Part shown: positions 9,330 through 16,858 of the stretch, piece after piece
Layout: every line of letters begins with the position of its first letter
Position numbering within the stretch: position 1 is the first letter of the stretch
DNA from: an uncultured Collinsella sp.
Lineage (GTDB): Bacteria > Actinomycetota > Coriobacteriia > Coriobacteriales > Coriobacteriaceae
Direction of reading: 5' to 3'
Length of the DNA stretch: 51,700 nt
NCBI GenBank assembly: GCA_900541475.1
Contig: UQJV01000009.1
Location: forward strand, 1-51,700
Program-made: the position numbers and the translations under genes
The notes under the pieces: generated by a model
What the model saw: only the letters and a program-made list of their open reading frames with translations
Database searches by the model: none
What the model was told of the DNA's origin: nothing

Positions 9330-9367
9330 AATATACTACGAAGATAAGTTAGCGTACAGTTGTACAG
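9330..9367 (-). promoter_or_regulatory. Putative promoter with overlapping direct-repeat operator
   Basis: On the minus strand TATATT (9330-9335) is a plausible -10 box for the YhgE/Pip operon. A direct repeat, CTGTAC-AA-CTGTAC on the minus strand (9354-9367), sits where the -35 box would fall. Such a repeat over a weak -35 box suggests control by a DNA-binding regulator, for example a TetR-type protein as often found near this family. No regulator gene is adjacent. Confidence 0.35.
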
Positions 9368-9414
9368 TATCTTTAATTTCAGCAGGTCGCAAAACCACAA
9401 CCCCGACAAATAAT

Positions 9415-9498
9415 TGATCCCTTGGGGACGGAGGAAAACGGATCACCGGATCAGACCGACCCCCTGGTGGTCCGTTTTCCTCCGTCCCCAAGGGATCA
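9415..9498. repeat. Perfect 28-bp inverted repeat, family A (REPIN-like)
   Basis: Arms 9415-9442 and 9471-9498 are exact reverse complements, separated by 28 bases. Each arm also starts with TGATCC and runs into GGATCA, so each can fold as its own small hairpin around a GGGGACGGAGG core. A diverged copy is at 52-113. The spacer 9307-9608 holds no gene; it contains the promoter, this element and the next one. Confidence 0.85.
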
Positions 9499-9508
9499 TT
9501 CAAATGGA

Positions 9509-9578
9509 AACGAGAGTGGAAAATCTCCCACTTCAAGCCCGCATTCGAGCCAAAAGTGGGAGATTATCCACTCTCGTT
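9509..9578. repeat. 25-bp inverted repeat, family B
   Basis: Arm 9509-9533 and the reverse complement of 9554-9578 match at 24 of 25 bases, with a 20-base loop. Each arm contains GAGAGTGGA next to a CTCCCAC motif, so it too is internally palindromic. It lies 10 bases past family A and 31 bases before the htpG stop. It could double as a bidirectional RNA hairpin, but there is no T-run. Confidence 0.75.
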
Positions 9579-9608
9579 CTAATCTAGTTACGGTGCCGTA
9601 TCCCCGAA

Positions 9609-11633
9609 CTACATCAAGTTGCAGACAGCTGCCGCGAAGGCCACAGGGTCCTCGGGCAGAATGCCCTCGACCAGCAGGGCCTGGTCATAGAGCAGACCGG
9701 AGTACTGCTTGATCTTGTCGGCGTCGCCCGCCTTCTGAGCAGCGACGAGCTTGGCAAAGACCGGGTGCTTGGCGTTGAGCTCGAGCACGCGCTGGCTCTT
9801 GGGCATACCGTCGGGCGCGCCCTCGGGACCCTTCTGGAGCACCTTCTCCATCTCGAGCGAAAGCGGGCCCTCGGTGGTGATGCAGGCGGGGGCATCGGTC
9901 AGGCGCGCGGAGACGGCAACCTTCTCGACCTTGTCGCCGAGCGCCTCCTTCATGGCGTTAAAGAGGCCCTCGTTCTCCTTGGTGGCGTCCTCGGCCTCCT
10001 TCTTCTCGTCATCGGTCGCCAAGTCAAGATCGCCAGTCGCGACGTTCTTAAGCTCCAGGTGACGATCTTCGACCTCAGGCTCGGCGCCATCGGCAACCGC
10101 CTTCTCGGCAGCCTCGCGAGCAGCGTCATCCTCGTAGACCTTGGGCATATCGGCAGCCACGTACTCACGCATGGCCTGGAAGGTGAACTCATCCACGTCC
10201 TGCGTCAGCAGCAGTACATCGTAGCCGCGGTCGAGCACGCCCTTCACGACGGGCATCTTGGCCAGACGCTCGCGCGAATCGCCGGCGGCATAGTAGATTG
10301 CCTTCTGGCCCTCGGGCATGCCCTTGGCATACTCGGCAAGGGTGATCATCTTCTGCTCCTTGGCAGACCAGAACAGCAGCAGGTCGGCGAGCTCATCGGC
10401 CTTCATGCCATAGCTCGAATAGATGCCATACTTAAGGCCGCGGCCAAAGTTCTCAAAGAACTTCTCATAGGCCTCGCGGTCGTTGTCACGCATATCCTCA
10501 AGGTCAGCGGTGATCTTCTTCTCGACACGCTTGGCAATGGCCTTGAGCTGACGGTTCTGCTGCAGCGTCTCACGCGAAATATTGAGCGTCACGTCGGCAG
10601 AGTCCACGACACCGCGCACAAAGTTGTAGTAGTCGGGCAGCAGGTCGTCGCACTTCTCCATAATCAGCACGTTGGAGCTGTAGAGCGCCAGGCCCTTCTC
10701 GTAGTCCTTGCTGTACAGATCGAACGGGGCGCGACCCGGCACAAACAGCAGCGCATCGTACTCAAGCGTACCCTCGGCATGGAAACTGATAGTGCGCGCG
10801 GGATCGTCAAAGTCATGGAACGTGGACTTGTAGAACTCGTTGTAATCCTTCTGCTCAACATCGGAGCTGCGCTTTTTCCAGATCGGCGTCATGGAGTTGA
10901 TGGTCTCGAGCTCCTGGTAGTCCTCGTACTCGGGCTTGTAATCATCCGGCGCGTCCTCGGGCTTGGGTTTCTGGCGGCTCTTGCTCACCATCATCTGAAT
11001 CGGGTAGCGCACATAGTTGCTGTACTGCTGAATCAGGCTCTTGAGGCCCCACTCGGTCAGGAAGCGATCATAGGTCTCGGCCTCGCCGTCGGCGTCGAGC
11101 TTCTCGTTCTCACGCAGCGTCAGGATGACATCGGTACCGTGCTCGGCGCGCTCGCCGTCCTCGATGGTGTAGCCCTCAAGACCGTCGGATTCCCACACAT
11201 GGGCGACGTCCTCGCCATAAGCGCGGCTCACGACCTTTACATGGCTAGCGACCATAAAGGCCGAGTAGAAGCCCACGCCAAACTGGCCGATGATATCGAC
11301 ATCCGAACCCTGCTGCTCGGCGTTCTCGGTCTTAAACTCCTCGGAGCCGGAATGAGCGATGGTGCCCAAATTGCGCTCGAGCTCCTCGGCGGTCATGCCA
11401 ATGCCGTTATCCGAGATGGTAATGGTGCGGGCGTCTTTATCAAAGGAGACGCGAATAGCCAGGTCGCCCTGGTCGAGTTTGACGCTCGGGTCCTGCAGGC
11501 TCTTAAAGTTGAGCTTGTCGACGGCGTCGCTCGCGTTAGAGATAAGCTCGCGCAGGAAGATTTCCTTATTGGTGTAGATGGAGTTGATCATGAGGTCGAG
11601 CAGTTTTTTGCTCTCGGTCTTAAATTGACGCAT
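9609..11633 (-). CDS. htpG: Molecular chaperone HtpG (Hsp90)
   Basis: This is a full-length 674-residue Hsp90-family ATPase that helps fold client proteins in the cytosol. The GHKL nucleotide-binding domain is clear: EIFLRELISNASDA near residues 25-38, ISDNGIGMT with the DxGxG loop, and the lid segment GQFGVGFYSAFMVA. The middle domain contains NVLIMEKCDDLLPDYYNFVRGVVDS followed by LNISRETLQQ with the catalytic-loop Arg. The C-terminal dimerisation domain ends in CNLM, without a eukaryotic MEEVD tail. An acidic Glu/Asp/Lys stretch lies around residues 500-550. ATG 11633 follows GAAAGGACTGCAC. No CIRCE or HAIR heat-shock operator is visible upstream; the promoter is presumably in the AT-rich stretch around 11700-11770. 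Confidence 0.97.
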   Translation of the reverse strand: MRQFKTESKKLLDLMINSIYTNKEIFLRELISNASDAVDKLNFKSLQDPSVKLDQGDLAIRVSFDKDARTITISDNGIGMTAEELERNLGTIAHSGSEEFKTENAEQQGSDVDIIGQFGVGFYSAFMVASHVKVVSRAYGEDVAHVWESDGLEGYTIEDGERAEHGTDVILTLRENEKLDADGEAETYDRFLTEWGLKSLIQQYSNYVRYPIQMMVSKSRQKPKPEDAPDDYKPEYEDYQELETINSMTPIWKKRSSDVEQKDYNEFYKSTFHDFDDPARTISFHAEGTLEYDALLFVPGRAPFDLYSKDYEKGLALYSSNVLIMEKCDDLLPDYYNFVRGVVDSADVTLNISRETLQQNRQLKAIAKRVEKKITADLEDMRDNDREAYEKFFENFGRGLKYGIYSSYGMKADELADLLLFWSAKEQKMITLAEYAKGMPEGQKAIYYAAGDSRERLAKMPVVKGVLDRGYDVLLLTQDVDEFTFQAMREYVAADMPKVYEDDAAREAAEKAVADGAEPEVEDRHLELKNVATGDLDLATDDEKKEAEDATKENEGLFNAMKEALGDKVEKVAVSARLTDAPACITTEGPLSLEMEKVLQKGPEGAPDGMPKSQRVLELNAKHPVFAKLVAAQKAGDADKIKQYSGLLYDQALLVEGILPEDPVAFAAAVCNLM

Positions 11634-11796
11634 GTGCAGTCCTTTCGCGCTACCCCCGTCCGCAAAAACGGCCCGGTCGCCCGAGCCGTATCGCAGACCT
11701 GCTATGTTCAGACTTAGATTTTATAACCCATTAGCGCGCATATATACATACGGAATCGAAAAACTGTATGCCGTGCGCTCCGATGCGCCAATTGCC

Positions 11797-11845
11797 AAGG
11801 AGTGTCCCCGACTGCCGACAGAAAAGGAACGTCCCTATCTGCCAT
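11797..11845. repeat. Tandem GTCCC-CTGCC repeat
   Basis: Two 22-base units (11797-11818 and 11824-11845) share AAGGA, GTCCC and CTGCC at the same spacing, 15 of 22 bases in all. The second unit overlaps the stop of the GNAT gene. The GTCCC/CTGCC combination also occurs in the family C element at 26548-26707, so this may be a decayed relative. Confidence 0.4.
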
Positions 11846-12335
11846 CTACGCGCTTGGCCATCCAGGCATGGGGCTGGCCCTCGTCTTCGTAGTCTACCGG
11901 GGCAATTTGCGTGTAGCCCGCCTTTACATAGAGCGGCAGCACGTATTCCTGCGCATGCAACTTAATAAGCTTAGCGCCGGCATCTCGTGCACACGCTTCG
12001 CTGGCCTCGACGATCGCACTCGCCAGTCCGCGACGACGCATAGACGGCAGCACGGCGACGCGCCCCATAATATAGGTCTCCCCCGCCGTAACGCCTTCGT
12101 CCATGTCGCATGCCGGCGGCACTGGAGCTTCCGCATCTGCCGTGCGCTCCAACTCCTCGGGAAACACGCGCGAGCAGCCTGCGAGTTGACCATCAACATA
12201 CAGCGTCACATGAATGCAGCTCGAGACCTCATCGATCTGGTCGAACTCGATTTCGTAACCCTGTTCGTCCATAAAGACGGCGCGGCGCACCAGCGCCGCA
12301 TCCTCAAAGCATCCCGTCTTAATTTGAATATCCAT
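11835..12335 (-). CDS. GNAT-family N-acetyltransferase
   Basis: A 166-residue single-domain GNAT enzyme, expected to move an acetyl group from acetyl-CoA to an amine of a small molecule or protein. The core runs IHVTLYVDGQLAGCSRVF (strands 2-3), GRVAVLPSMRRRGLASAIV (strand 4 and the acetyl-CoA pyrophosphate loop, motif A with R-R-x-G-L/A), and KLHAQEYVLPLYVKAGY (strands 5-6, with the Tyr that usually protonates CoA). The N-terminal part resembles the ElaA-like or YjcF-like groups. ATG 12335 is preferred to one six codons earlier because GGAGGGG precedes it. The gene stands between the tyrosine-phosphorylation module and htpG on the same strand. Substrate unknown. Confidence 0.82.
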   Translation of the reverse strand: MDIQIKTGCFEDAALVRRAVFMDEQGYEIEFDQIDEVSSCIHVTLYVDGQLAGCSRVFPEELERTADAEAPVPPACDMDEGVTAGETYIMGRVAVLPSMRRRGLASAIVEASEACARDAGAKLIKLHAQEYVLPLYVKAGYTQIAPVDYEDEGQPHAWMAKRVDGR

Positions 12336-12374
12336 GGTCGCCCCTCCGTTCAAGACAAACGTTAGGGACAGATT

Positions 12375-13025
12375 TTAGCGAAAATGAGCGCCTCGCACGC
12401 TAAACTTGGCCCGCGCCTTTGCTAGGCAATCGTAGTGGCGAACATTGTGGGCGTCACTTGCGATAAAGCTGTACAAGCCCTCGTCAAACAGGCGCTGCGC
12501 CGGCTTTTTCTCGCGACCAAAGCGCCCGCCGGCAATAAAATCAGCCGAAGCCTGCAGCTTGCAGCCCATATCGACCAGACGCTCGGCAATGCCCACGTCC
12601 TTTTGAATAGCGCGATAACGCTCGGGATGGGCAATAATCACCTGGTAACCACAACACTGCAAGTCGTAGATCGTGTTCTCGTATTCCTCAAAGTCATACG
12701 AATCAGCACGCGTCGAGAGCTCAAGCAAAAACTCGTTTGAGCCATCAAAATGCAGGCGATCGGCCCATTCGATGCCCAAATCCATGAGCTTGGCATGATT
12801 GACCTCAAAGCCCATCTGCAAATGCATATCGCCCGCATGCGCGCAAAGCAGTCGATAGGCCTCCCACATTTTTTCGAAGTCAAAATACGGGTCCCGGCAG
12901 TGTGGCGTACACACCATGTGCGTAACGCCGACGGCGCGGGCCGCCTCGAGCATCGCCAAGCTTTGCTCGAGGTTCGCCGCGCCGTCGTCAACACCGGGCA
13001 GGATATGGCAGTGGATGTCTCTCAT
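12375..13025 (-). CDS. cpsB: CpsB/YwqE-type tyrosine-protein phosphatase (PHP)
   Basis: A 216-residue manganese-dependent phosphatase of the PHP superfamily that removes phosphate from the tyrosine tail of its partner BY-kinase. The N-terminal metal motif is DIHCHILPGVDDGA (H-x-H and DDG). Further ligands are in CTPHCRDPYF, the E-V-N-H segment at about 73-76, IIAHPERY, and SDAHNV near the C-terminus. The gene follows the kinase after a 24-base gap. ATG 13025 is preceded by AGAGGGCGAT. The order chain-length protein, kinase, phosphatase matches capsule and exopolysaccharide regulatory modules in Gram-positive bacteria. The family is certain; the target polymer is not known. Confidence 0.9.
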   Translation of the reverse strand: MRDIHCHILPGVDDGAANLEQSLAMLEAARAVGVTHMVCTPHCRDPYFDFEKMWEAYRLLCAHAGDMHLQMGFEVNHAKLMDLGIEWADRLHFDGSNEFLLELSTRADSYDFEEYENTIYDLQCCGYQVIIAHPERYRAIQKDVGIAERLVDMGCKLQASADFIAGGRFGREKKPAQRLFDEGLYSFIASDAHNVRHYDCLAKARAKFSVRGAHFR

Positions 13026-13049
13026 ATCGCCCTCTTATCTGCGTCGTTG

Positions 13050-13805
13050 CTATTTCTTAAAACGCTTCGCCTTCGCAGGGGTCCCCGTTGCAGCGGCACC
13101 GCCAACAGCAGGGTTAACTCCGGCAACAGCGTTGTCCTGGCCCTTGTCCTCGCCATAGTAAGAGTAATAGTAGTCATGACTCGAGGTCTCACAGCAGTTC
13201 ATGACCGTGCCAATTACGTTAACCTCGGCCTTGTTGAGCTGGTCGAAGGCGGCAAGGATCTCGTTGCGCTTGGCGAAGTCCTCACGGACAACGTAGATGG
13301 TGCCGTCGGTAATCGCGGCCACCTCGGCGGCATCGACAAAGGTGCCCACGGGCGGCGTATCGAAAATGACGTACTGGTACTTCTCCTCCAGCGTGGCAAC
13401 CAGCTTGGCAAAGCGGCGCGAGGCGATAATGTCAGCCGGGTTGGGAATGCGCGGCTCGGCATCGAGGAAGAAGAAGTTGGGCTGACCGGTTTCGACGACA
13501 GCCTCGTCAATCGACATCTGGTCGGAAAGGACAGCGTACAGGCCACCGGAATGACGGAGGCCCAGCAGGTTGGCAAGCGTACGGTGACGCATGTCGCACT
13601 CGACGAGAAGGACGCTCTTGCCGCTGGTCGCAATGGCCTGAGCCAGGTTGACCGCAATGGTGGACTTGCCCTCGTTAGGGATGGAGGACGTCACGGTAAT
13701 GGACTTAATCGGCGTATCGACACTCGCAAAGCGAATGTTTGCCAGCAGCGTCTTGGCTGCGTTGCTAAAGGCGAGAGTATCGCTGGTTTTCTTTTTACGG
13801 GCCAT
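13050..13805 (-). CDS. cpsD: BY-kinase (CpsD/YwqD-like tyrosine autokinase)
   Basis: A 251-residue cytosolic bacterial tyrosine kinase. It carries the P-loop SIPNEGKSTIAVNLA (Walker A), the secondary motif VLLVECDMRHRTL (Walker A', with Glu where many relatives have Asp), and Walker B YVIFDTPPVG. A tyrosine cluster, YYYSYYGEDKG, is the probable autophosphorylation site; it is followed by a tail ending AKAKRFKK. Such kinases need the cytosolic end of a YveK/Wzz-type partner for activity, and that partner is the gene immediately upstream (stop three bases before this ATG). Cycles of phosphorylation, reversed by the PHP phosphatase downstream, set polymer length. No glycosyltransferase, flippase or polymerase is next to it in this window. 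Confidence 0.92.
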   Translation of the reverse strand: MARKKKTSDTLAFSNAAKTLLANIRFASVDTPIKSITVTSSIPNEGKSTIAVNLAQAIATSGKSVLLVECDMRHRTLANLLGLRHSGGLYAVLSDQMSIDEAVVETGQPNFFFLDAEPRIPNPADIIASRRFAKLVATLEEKYQYVIFDTPPVGTFVDAAEVAAITDGTIYVVREDFAKRNEILAAFDQLNKAEVNVIGTVMNCCETSSHDYYYSYYGEDKGQDNAVAGVNPAVGGAAATGTPAKAKRFKK

Positions 13806-13808
13806 GAA

Positions 13809-14465
13809 TTACTTACCGCCCTTCACAACGGGGAAACGACCGATAACGGGCACGCCGAGCAGCTCGACGGCGTCATCGACAGAACGAACACGCGTGTTGA
13901 GCATGTCGAGCAGCACAACAATCGCGACAGCGACAAACAGACCGGCCAGAGCGGCAACTGCAATGTAGAGCTTGCGGTTGGGGCCGCTGGGCTGGGTGGG
14001 AACCTTTGCCTTGTCGATGACGTTGACGGCCTGGGCGGCGTCAACGTCCTGGGCCACGGTAGACACCGAGTTGGCAATGGCGTTAGCGACAGCGGCGGCA
14101 CCGTCGGGGCTGTCGCCGGTCACGGACAGCGAAATGACACGAGTCGTAGTCTCGCTCGTAACACTCACCTTGTAATCATCCAAGTTGGAAAGACCCAGCT
14201 CCTTGGCGGCACCGCTCTTGACGCTGTCGCTATCAAGTAGCGTGGCGATGTCGTTGGAAAGCATCTGACTCGCCGACAGGTCGTTGTAGTAGCTCGTCTG
14301 GCTACCATCGGTCTTGGCGAGAATGTACATGCTCGTCGTGGCGGTGTAGGTGTTGTCCATCATAGCGAAGGAGACGACGCCCATGGCGATCGCGCAGACC
14401 ACCGGAAGGGCGATGACCAGCCTGAGGTGCTTTTTTAGCAGCTGGAACAGTTCAAGAAGGGTCAT
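13809..14465 (-). CDS. YveK/Wzz-type chain-length determinant, kinase activator
   Basis: A 218-residue protein with two transmembrane helices (VIALPVVCAIAMGVVSFAMM near the N-terminus and AVAALAGLFVAVAIVVLLDML near residues 168-188), bracketing an extracellular domain with the usual YTATTSMYI start. The short cytosolic tail, TRVRSVDDAVELLGVPVIGRFPVV, is the segment known in this family to bind and switch on the BY-kinase. The Wzz-like domain before helix 2 ends in the Pro-rich VPTQPSGPN. It is the first gene of the three-gene module, with a likely promoter at 14513-14542. It is shorter than Gram-negative Wzz because the kinase domain is a separate protein, as in Firmicutes. Confidence 0.9.
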   Translation of the reverse strand: MTLLELFQLLKKHLRLVIALPVVCAIAMGVVSFAMMDNTYTATTSMYILAKTDGSQTSYYNDLSASQMLSNDIATLLDSDSVKSGAAKELGLSNLDDYKVSVTSETTTRVISLSVTGDSPDGAAAVANAIANSVSTVAQDVDAAQAVNVIDKAKVPTQPSGPNRKLYIAVAALAGLFVAVAIVVLLDMLNTRVRSVDDAVELLGVPVIGRFPVVKGGK

Positions 14466-14512
14466 GCAGCTTGCCTTTCATTTCCCTAGTTCGTATCGAC
14501 AAAACTGCTCGT

Positions 14513-14542
14513 ATAATATCGCATCTTTCTGCCATGTCCGAA
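14513..14542 (-). promoter_or_regulatory. Putative sigma-A promoter for the tyrosine-phosphorylation module
   Basis: On the minus strand TTCGGA (14537-14542) and TATTAT (14513-14518) are separated by 18 bases and lie about 50 bases before the ATG of the YveK-like gene. The surrounding 170 bases between this operon and the sensor kinase are relatively AT-rich. Assigned by eye only. Confidence 0.45.
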
Positions 14543-14637
14543 CTCTATACATAAGATACAGCGTCCGCGTGTAAGTTGCGCAACAACTAACGCGGCAGCG
14601 GAGGCGCATCGTCTAATCCTCGATTTTTGCCATACCG

Positions 14638-16062
14638 CTACGCGAACGGTCCCTCTTGTTGCACGGGAAACGTTACCGAAATGGTGGTTCCCACGCCCGG
14701 CTCACTCGACAGGTCAATCGCGGCGTGGTGGTACAGAGCGGCGTGTTTGACGATCGCCAAGCCCAGGCCGGTTCCGCCACGCGCCTTAGAACGACTCTTG
14801 TCCACGCGGTAAAAACGCTCGAACACTTTGCCCTGCTCCTCGGGCGCAATACCGATACCCGTGTCGGCAACAGACAAGTATGGATGGCCCTCATCGTTGG
14901 TTCCGCAGCGCAGCGTGACCGTACCGCCAGGTCGGTTGTAGCGAATGGCGTTGCTTGCCAGGTTATAGATCAGCTCGTCGATCAGGCGTGACACGCCTTC
15001 GATCACCACGGGCTTCGTTTCGTGCCCAATGGTCACATCCGACTGACGGGCAACCTGCTCAAGACGCTGTTCCACCGTCAACATGGCGCGAGAGAGCTCG
15101 ATGGGCTCTGTGGACCCAATGGGCACCGCCTCACCATCGCTCGCACGCTCCGCCTCATCCAAGTTGGAAAGCGTGAGGATGTCGTTGACGAGTGCTGCCA
15201 GGCGGCCCGCCTCGCGATAGATGCGGCCGCCAAAGTTGCGCAGGTCGTCCTCGCCCTCAACCATGCCGTTTGCAATAAGCTCGGCATAGCCCGAAATCGC
15301 GGTGAGCGGGGTCTTGAGCTCATGAGTGATATTGGCCGTGAACTCGCGACGCATGCGGTCGTTATCGGCCAACACCGCCATCTGGCGTTTAAGCTCCTGG
15401 CGCTGCGACTCAATGCGCTCGAGCATGGGAACCATCTCGGCGTAGGCATGTTCATAGCTGCGGCGCGGGTGGTCCAGATTGACCTCTTGCAGCGGCGCAA
15501 TAATGGCACGGGATTCGCGGCGCGCAAGGAAAAACGAGAGCACCGCGCCCGCCGCCGCAATAAGCAGCATCGGCGCCACCAGCGAAAGCAAAATCGCCGC
15601 GACGCCAGGCTGGGCCTGTGCCAAACGAACAACCTGACCGTTATCAAGGGCGACGGCGCGATATAGCATAATCTCATCGAGCGTGGTGCTCGAGCGCTCC
15701 GCGGAGCCCGAACCGCTCTCAAGGGCCTCAATGACCTCGGGGCGATCGCCATGGTTGGGCAACGCGGAAGGAGACGCCTCGTTGTCATAGGCGACCGATC
15801 CATCCCTGTTGATCAGCGTGATACGAAGGTCCTCGCGATCGAGGCTTCGCAAGAATGCGATGGGTTCTTTTTGCTCGTTTAAGGCGGCGGCAATAAGCTC
15901 GGTTTCTTGCGAAAGATTGGCACTCGTGGCATCTGCCAAGGTGTTTTGCACAAAGAACGCGCTCAACACCGTAAACGCCAAAATGACGGACATAGCGCAG
16001 ACAAATATCGTCGCAAACACGCGATGCGAGAGCGCGTGTTTTCCCTGAGGGGCAAAGACCAC
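14638..16062 (-). CDS. PhoR-like sensor histidine kinase
   Basis: A 474-residue membrane kinase. Helix 1 (TIFVCAMSVILAFTVLSAFF) and helix 2 (LLSLVAPMLLIAAAGAVLSF, about 180-200) frame an extracellular sensor of about 130 residues. Then come a HisKA domain with FTANITHELKTPLTAISGYA (phospho-accepting His) and an HATPase domain with N box, VADTGIGIAPEE and GGTGLGLAIV. The start is GTG 16062, helped by GGAG inside the end of the response-regulator gene three bases upstream. The pair sits downstream of pstB, which makes phosphate sensing likely, although many PhoR-like kinases sense other envelope signals. No PAS domain is evident. Confidence 0.88.
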   Translation of the reverse strand: MVFAPQGKHALSHRVFATIFVCAMSVILAFTVLSAFFVQNTLADATSANLSQETELIAAALNEQKEPIAFLRSLDREDLRITLINRDGSVAYDNEASPSALPNHGDRPEVIEALESGSGSAERSSTTLDEIMLYRAVALDNGQVVRLAQAQPGVAAILLSLVAPMLLIAAAGAVLSFFLARRESRAIIAPLQEVNLDHPRRSYEHAYAEMVPMLERIESQRQELKRQMAVLADNDRMRREFTANITHELKTPLTAISGYAELIANGMVEGEDDLRNFGGRIYREAGRLAALVNDILTLSNLDEAERASDGEAVPIGSTEPIELSRAMLTVEQRLEQVARQSDVTIGHETKPVVIEGVSRLIDELIYNLASNAIRYNRPGGTVTLRCGTNDEGHPYLSVADTGIGIAPEEQGKVFERFYRVDKSRSKARGGTGLGLAIVKHAALYHHAAIDLSSEPGVGTTISVTFPVQQEGPFA

Positions 16063-16065
16063 GGA

Positions 16066-16794
16066 TTACTCCTCCGATGCGGCGTCCGCAATGCCGGCAT
16101 CTTCGGTATCGCTACCAGCGGAAGGCTCGGCCAGGCGATAACCCACGCCGCGCACTGTCTCGATAGCGCCGGCACGCTCGCCGAGCTTTTGGCGAAGCGT
16201 CTGCACGTGAGCGTCGACAGTACGCGAGCCGCCGTCGAAGTCCCAGCCCCACACGCTCTGCAGCAGCGACTCACGGGTAAAGACCACGCCGGGCTTGCGC
16301 ATAAGATATTCGAGCAAATCGAACTCGCGCAAGGTGAGTTTGAGTGACTCGCCGGCAACGGTCACCTCGCGATGGCTGGGCGAAAGCACGATATCGCCCA
16401 CGCTGAGCACATCGCTCGCCTGTTTGACCATACCGCCGCGGCGCAGCAGCGCACGGCAACGGCTGGCAAGCTCCATGAGCGAAAACGGCTTGGTCAGATA
16501 ATCGTCGGCACCGCCATCGAGCGCCATCACCTTATCGAGCTCGGTATCCTTGGCAGTGAGCATCATGATGGGCACCGTCGCCGTCAGGCGGTCGGCGCGC
16601 AGGCGACGCATAATTGCCAAGCCGTCGGTATCGGGCAGCATGATGTCGAGCAGGACAGCATCGGGCACCCGTCGAGCCACGGCGGCCTTAAACTCGCCAT
16701 CGCACGAAAAGCCCTCGGCCTCGATCCCCTGCTTGCGCAGCGCATAGACCGTCAAATCCCTGATATTGTCATCGTCCTCGACGTAATAGATCAT
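16066..16794 (-). CDS. OmpR/PhoP-family response regulator
   Basis: A 242-residue regulator. The receiver domain begins MIYYVEDDDNIRDL with the acidic pocket, has the phospho-acceptor in VLLDIMLPDTDG, the Thr switch in MLTAKD and the Lys in LTKPF. The winged-helix DNA-binding domain follows (LTLREFDLLEYLMRKPGVVF, then SRTVDAHVQTLRQKLG). A low-complexity acidic tail ends in ASEE. ATG 16794 is used rather than one eight codons upstream because AAGGGG lies six bases before it. It is co-transcribed with the kinase after it and probably with pstB 64 bases before it. A role in phosphate starvation is inferred from this neighbourhood. Confidence 0.9.
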   Translation of the reverse strand: MIYYVEDDDNIRDLTVYALRKQGIEAEGFSCDGEFKAAVARRVPDAVLLDIMLPDTDGLAIMRRLRADRLTATVPIMMLTAKDTELDKVMALDGGADDYLTKPFSLMELASRCRALLRRGGMVKQASDVLSVGDIVLSPSHREVTVAGESLKLTLREFDLLEYLMRKPGVVFTRESLLQSVWGWDFDGGSRTVDAHVQTLRQKLGERAGAIETVRGVGYRLAEPSAGSDTEDAGIADAASEE

Positions 16795-16858
16795 GTTGAA
16801 CCCCTTTGCGGCCGGCATGACCGCATCTTAACTCTAAAGGTACCTTTACTAGATGGTA

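Noticed and set aside
9765..11717. A 650-codon open frame on the plus strand opposite htpG
   Set aside because: It mirrors the htpG codons. The product is a low-complexity Leu/Val/Gly/His string with no motif, as expected for the reverse strand of a GC-rich gene.
11634..11834. CIRCE or HAIR heat-shock operator upstream of htpG
   Set aside because: I looked for the TTAGCACTC-type and CTTGAGT-type inverted repeats and saw neither; only the GTCCC/CTGCC repeat is there.
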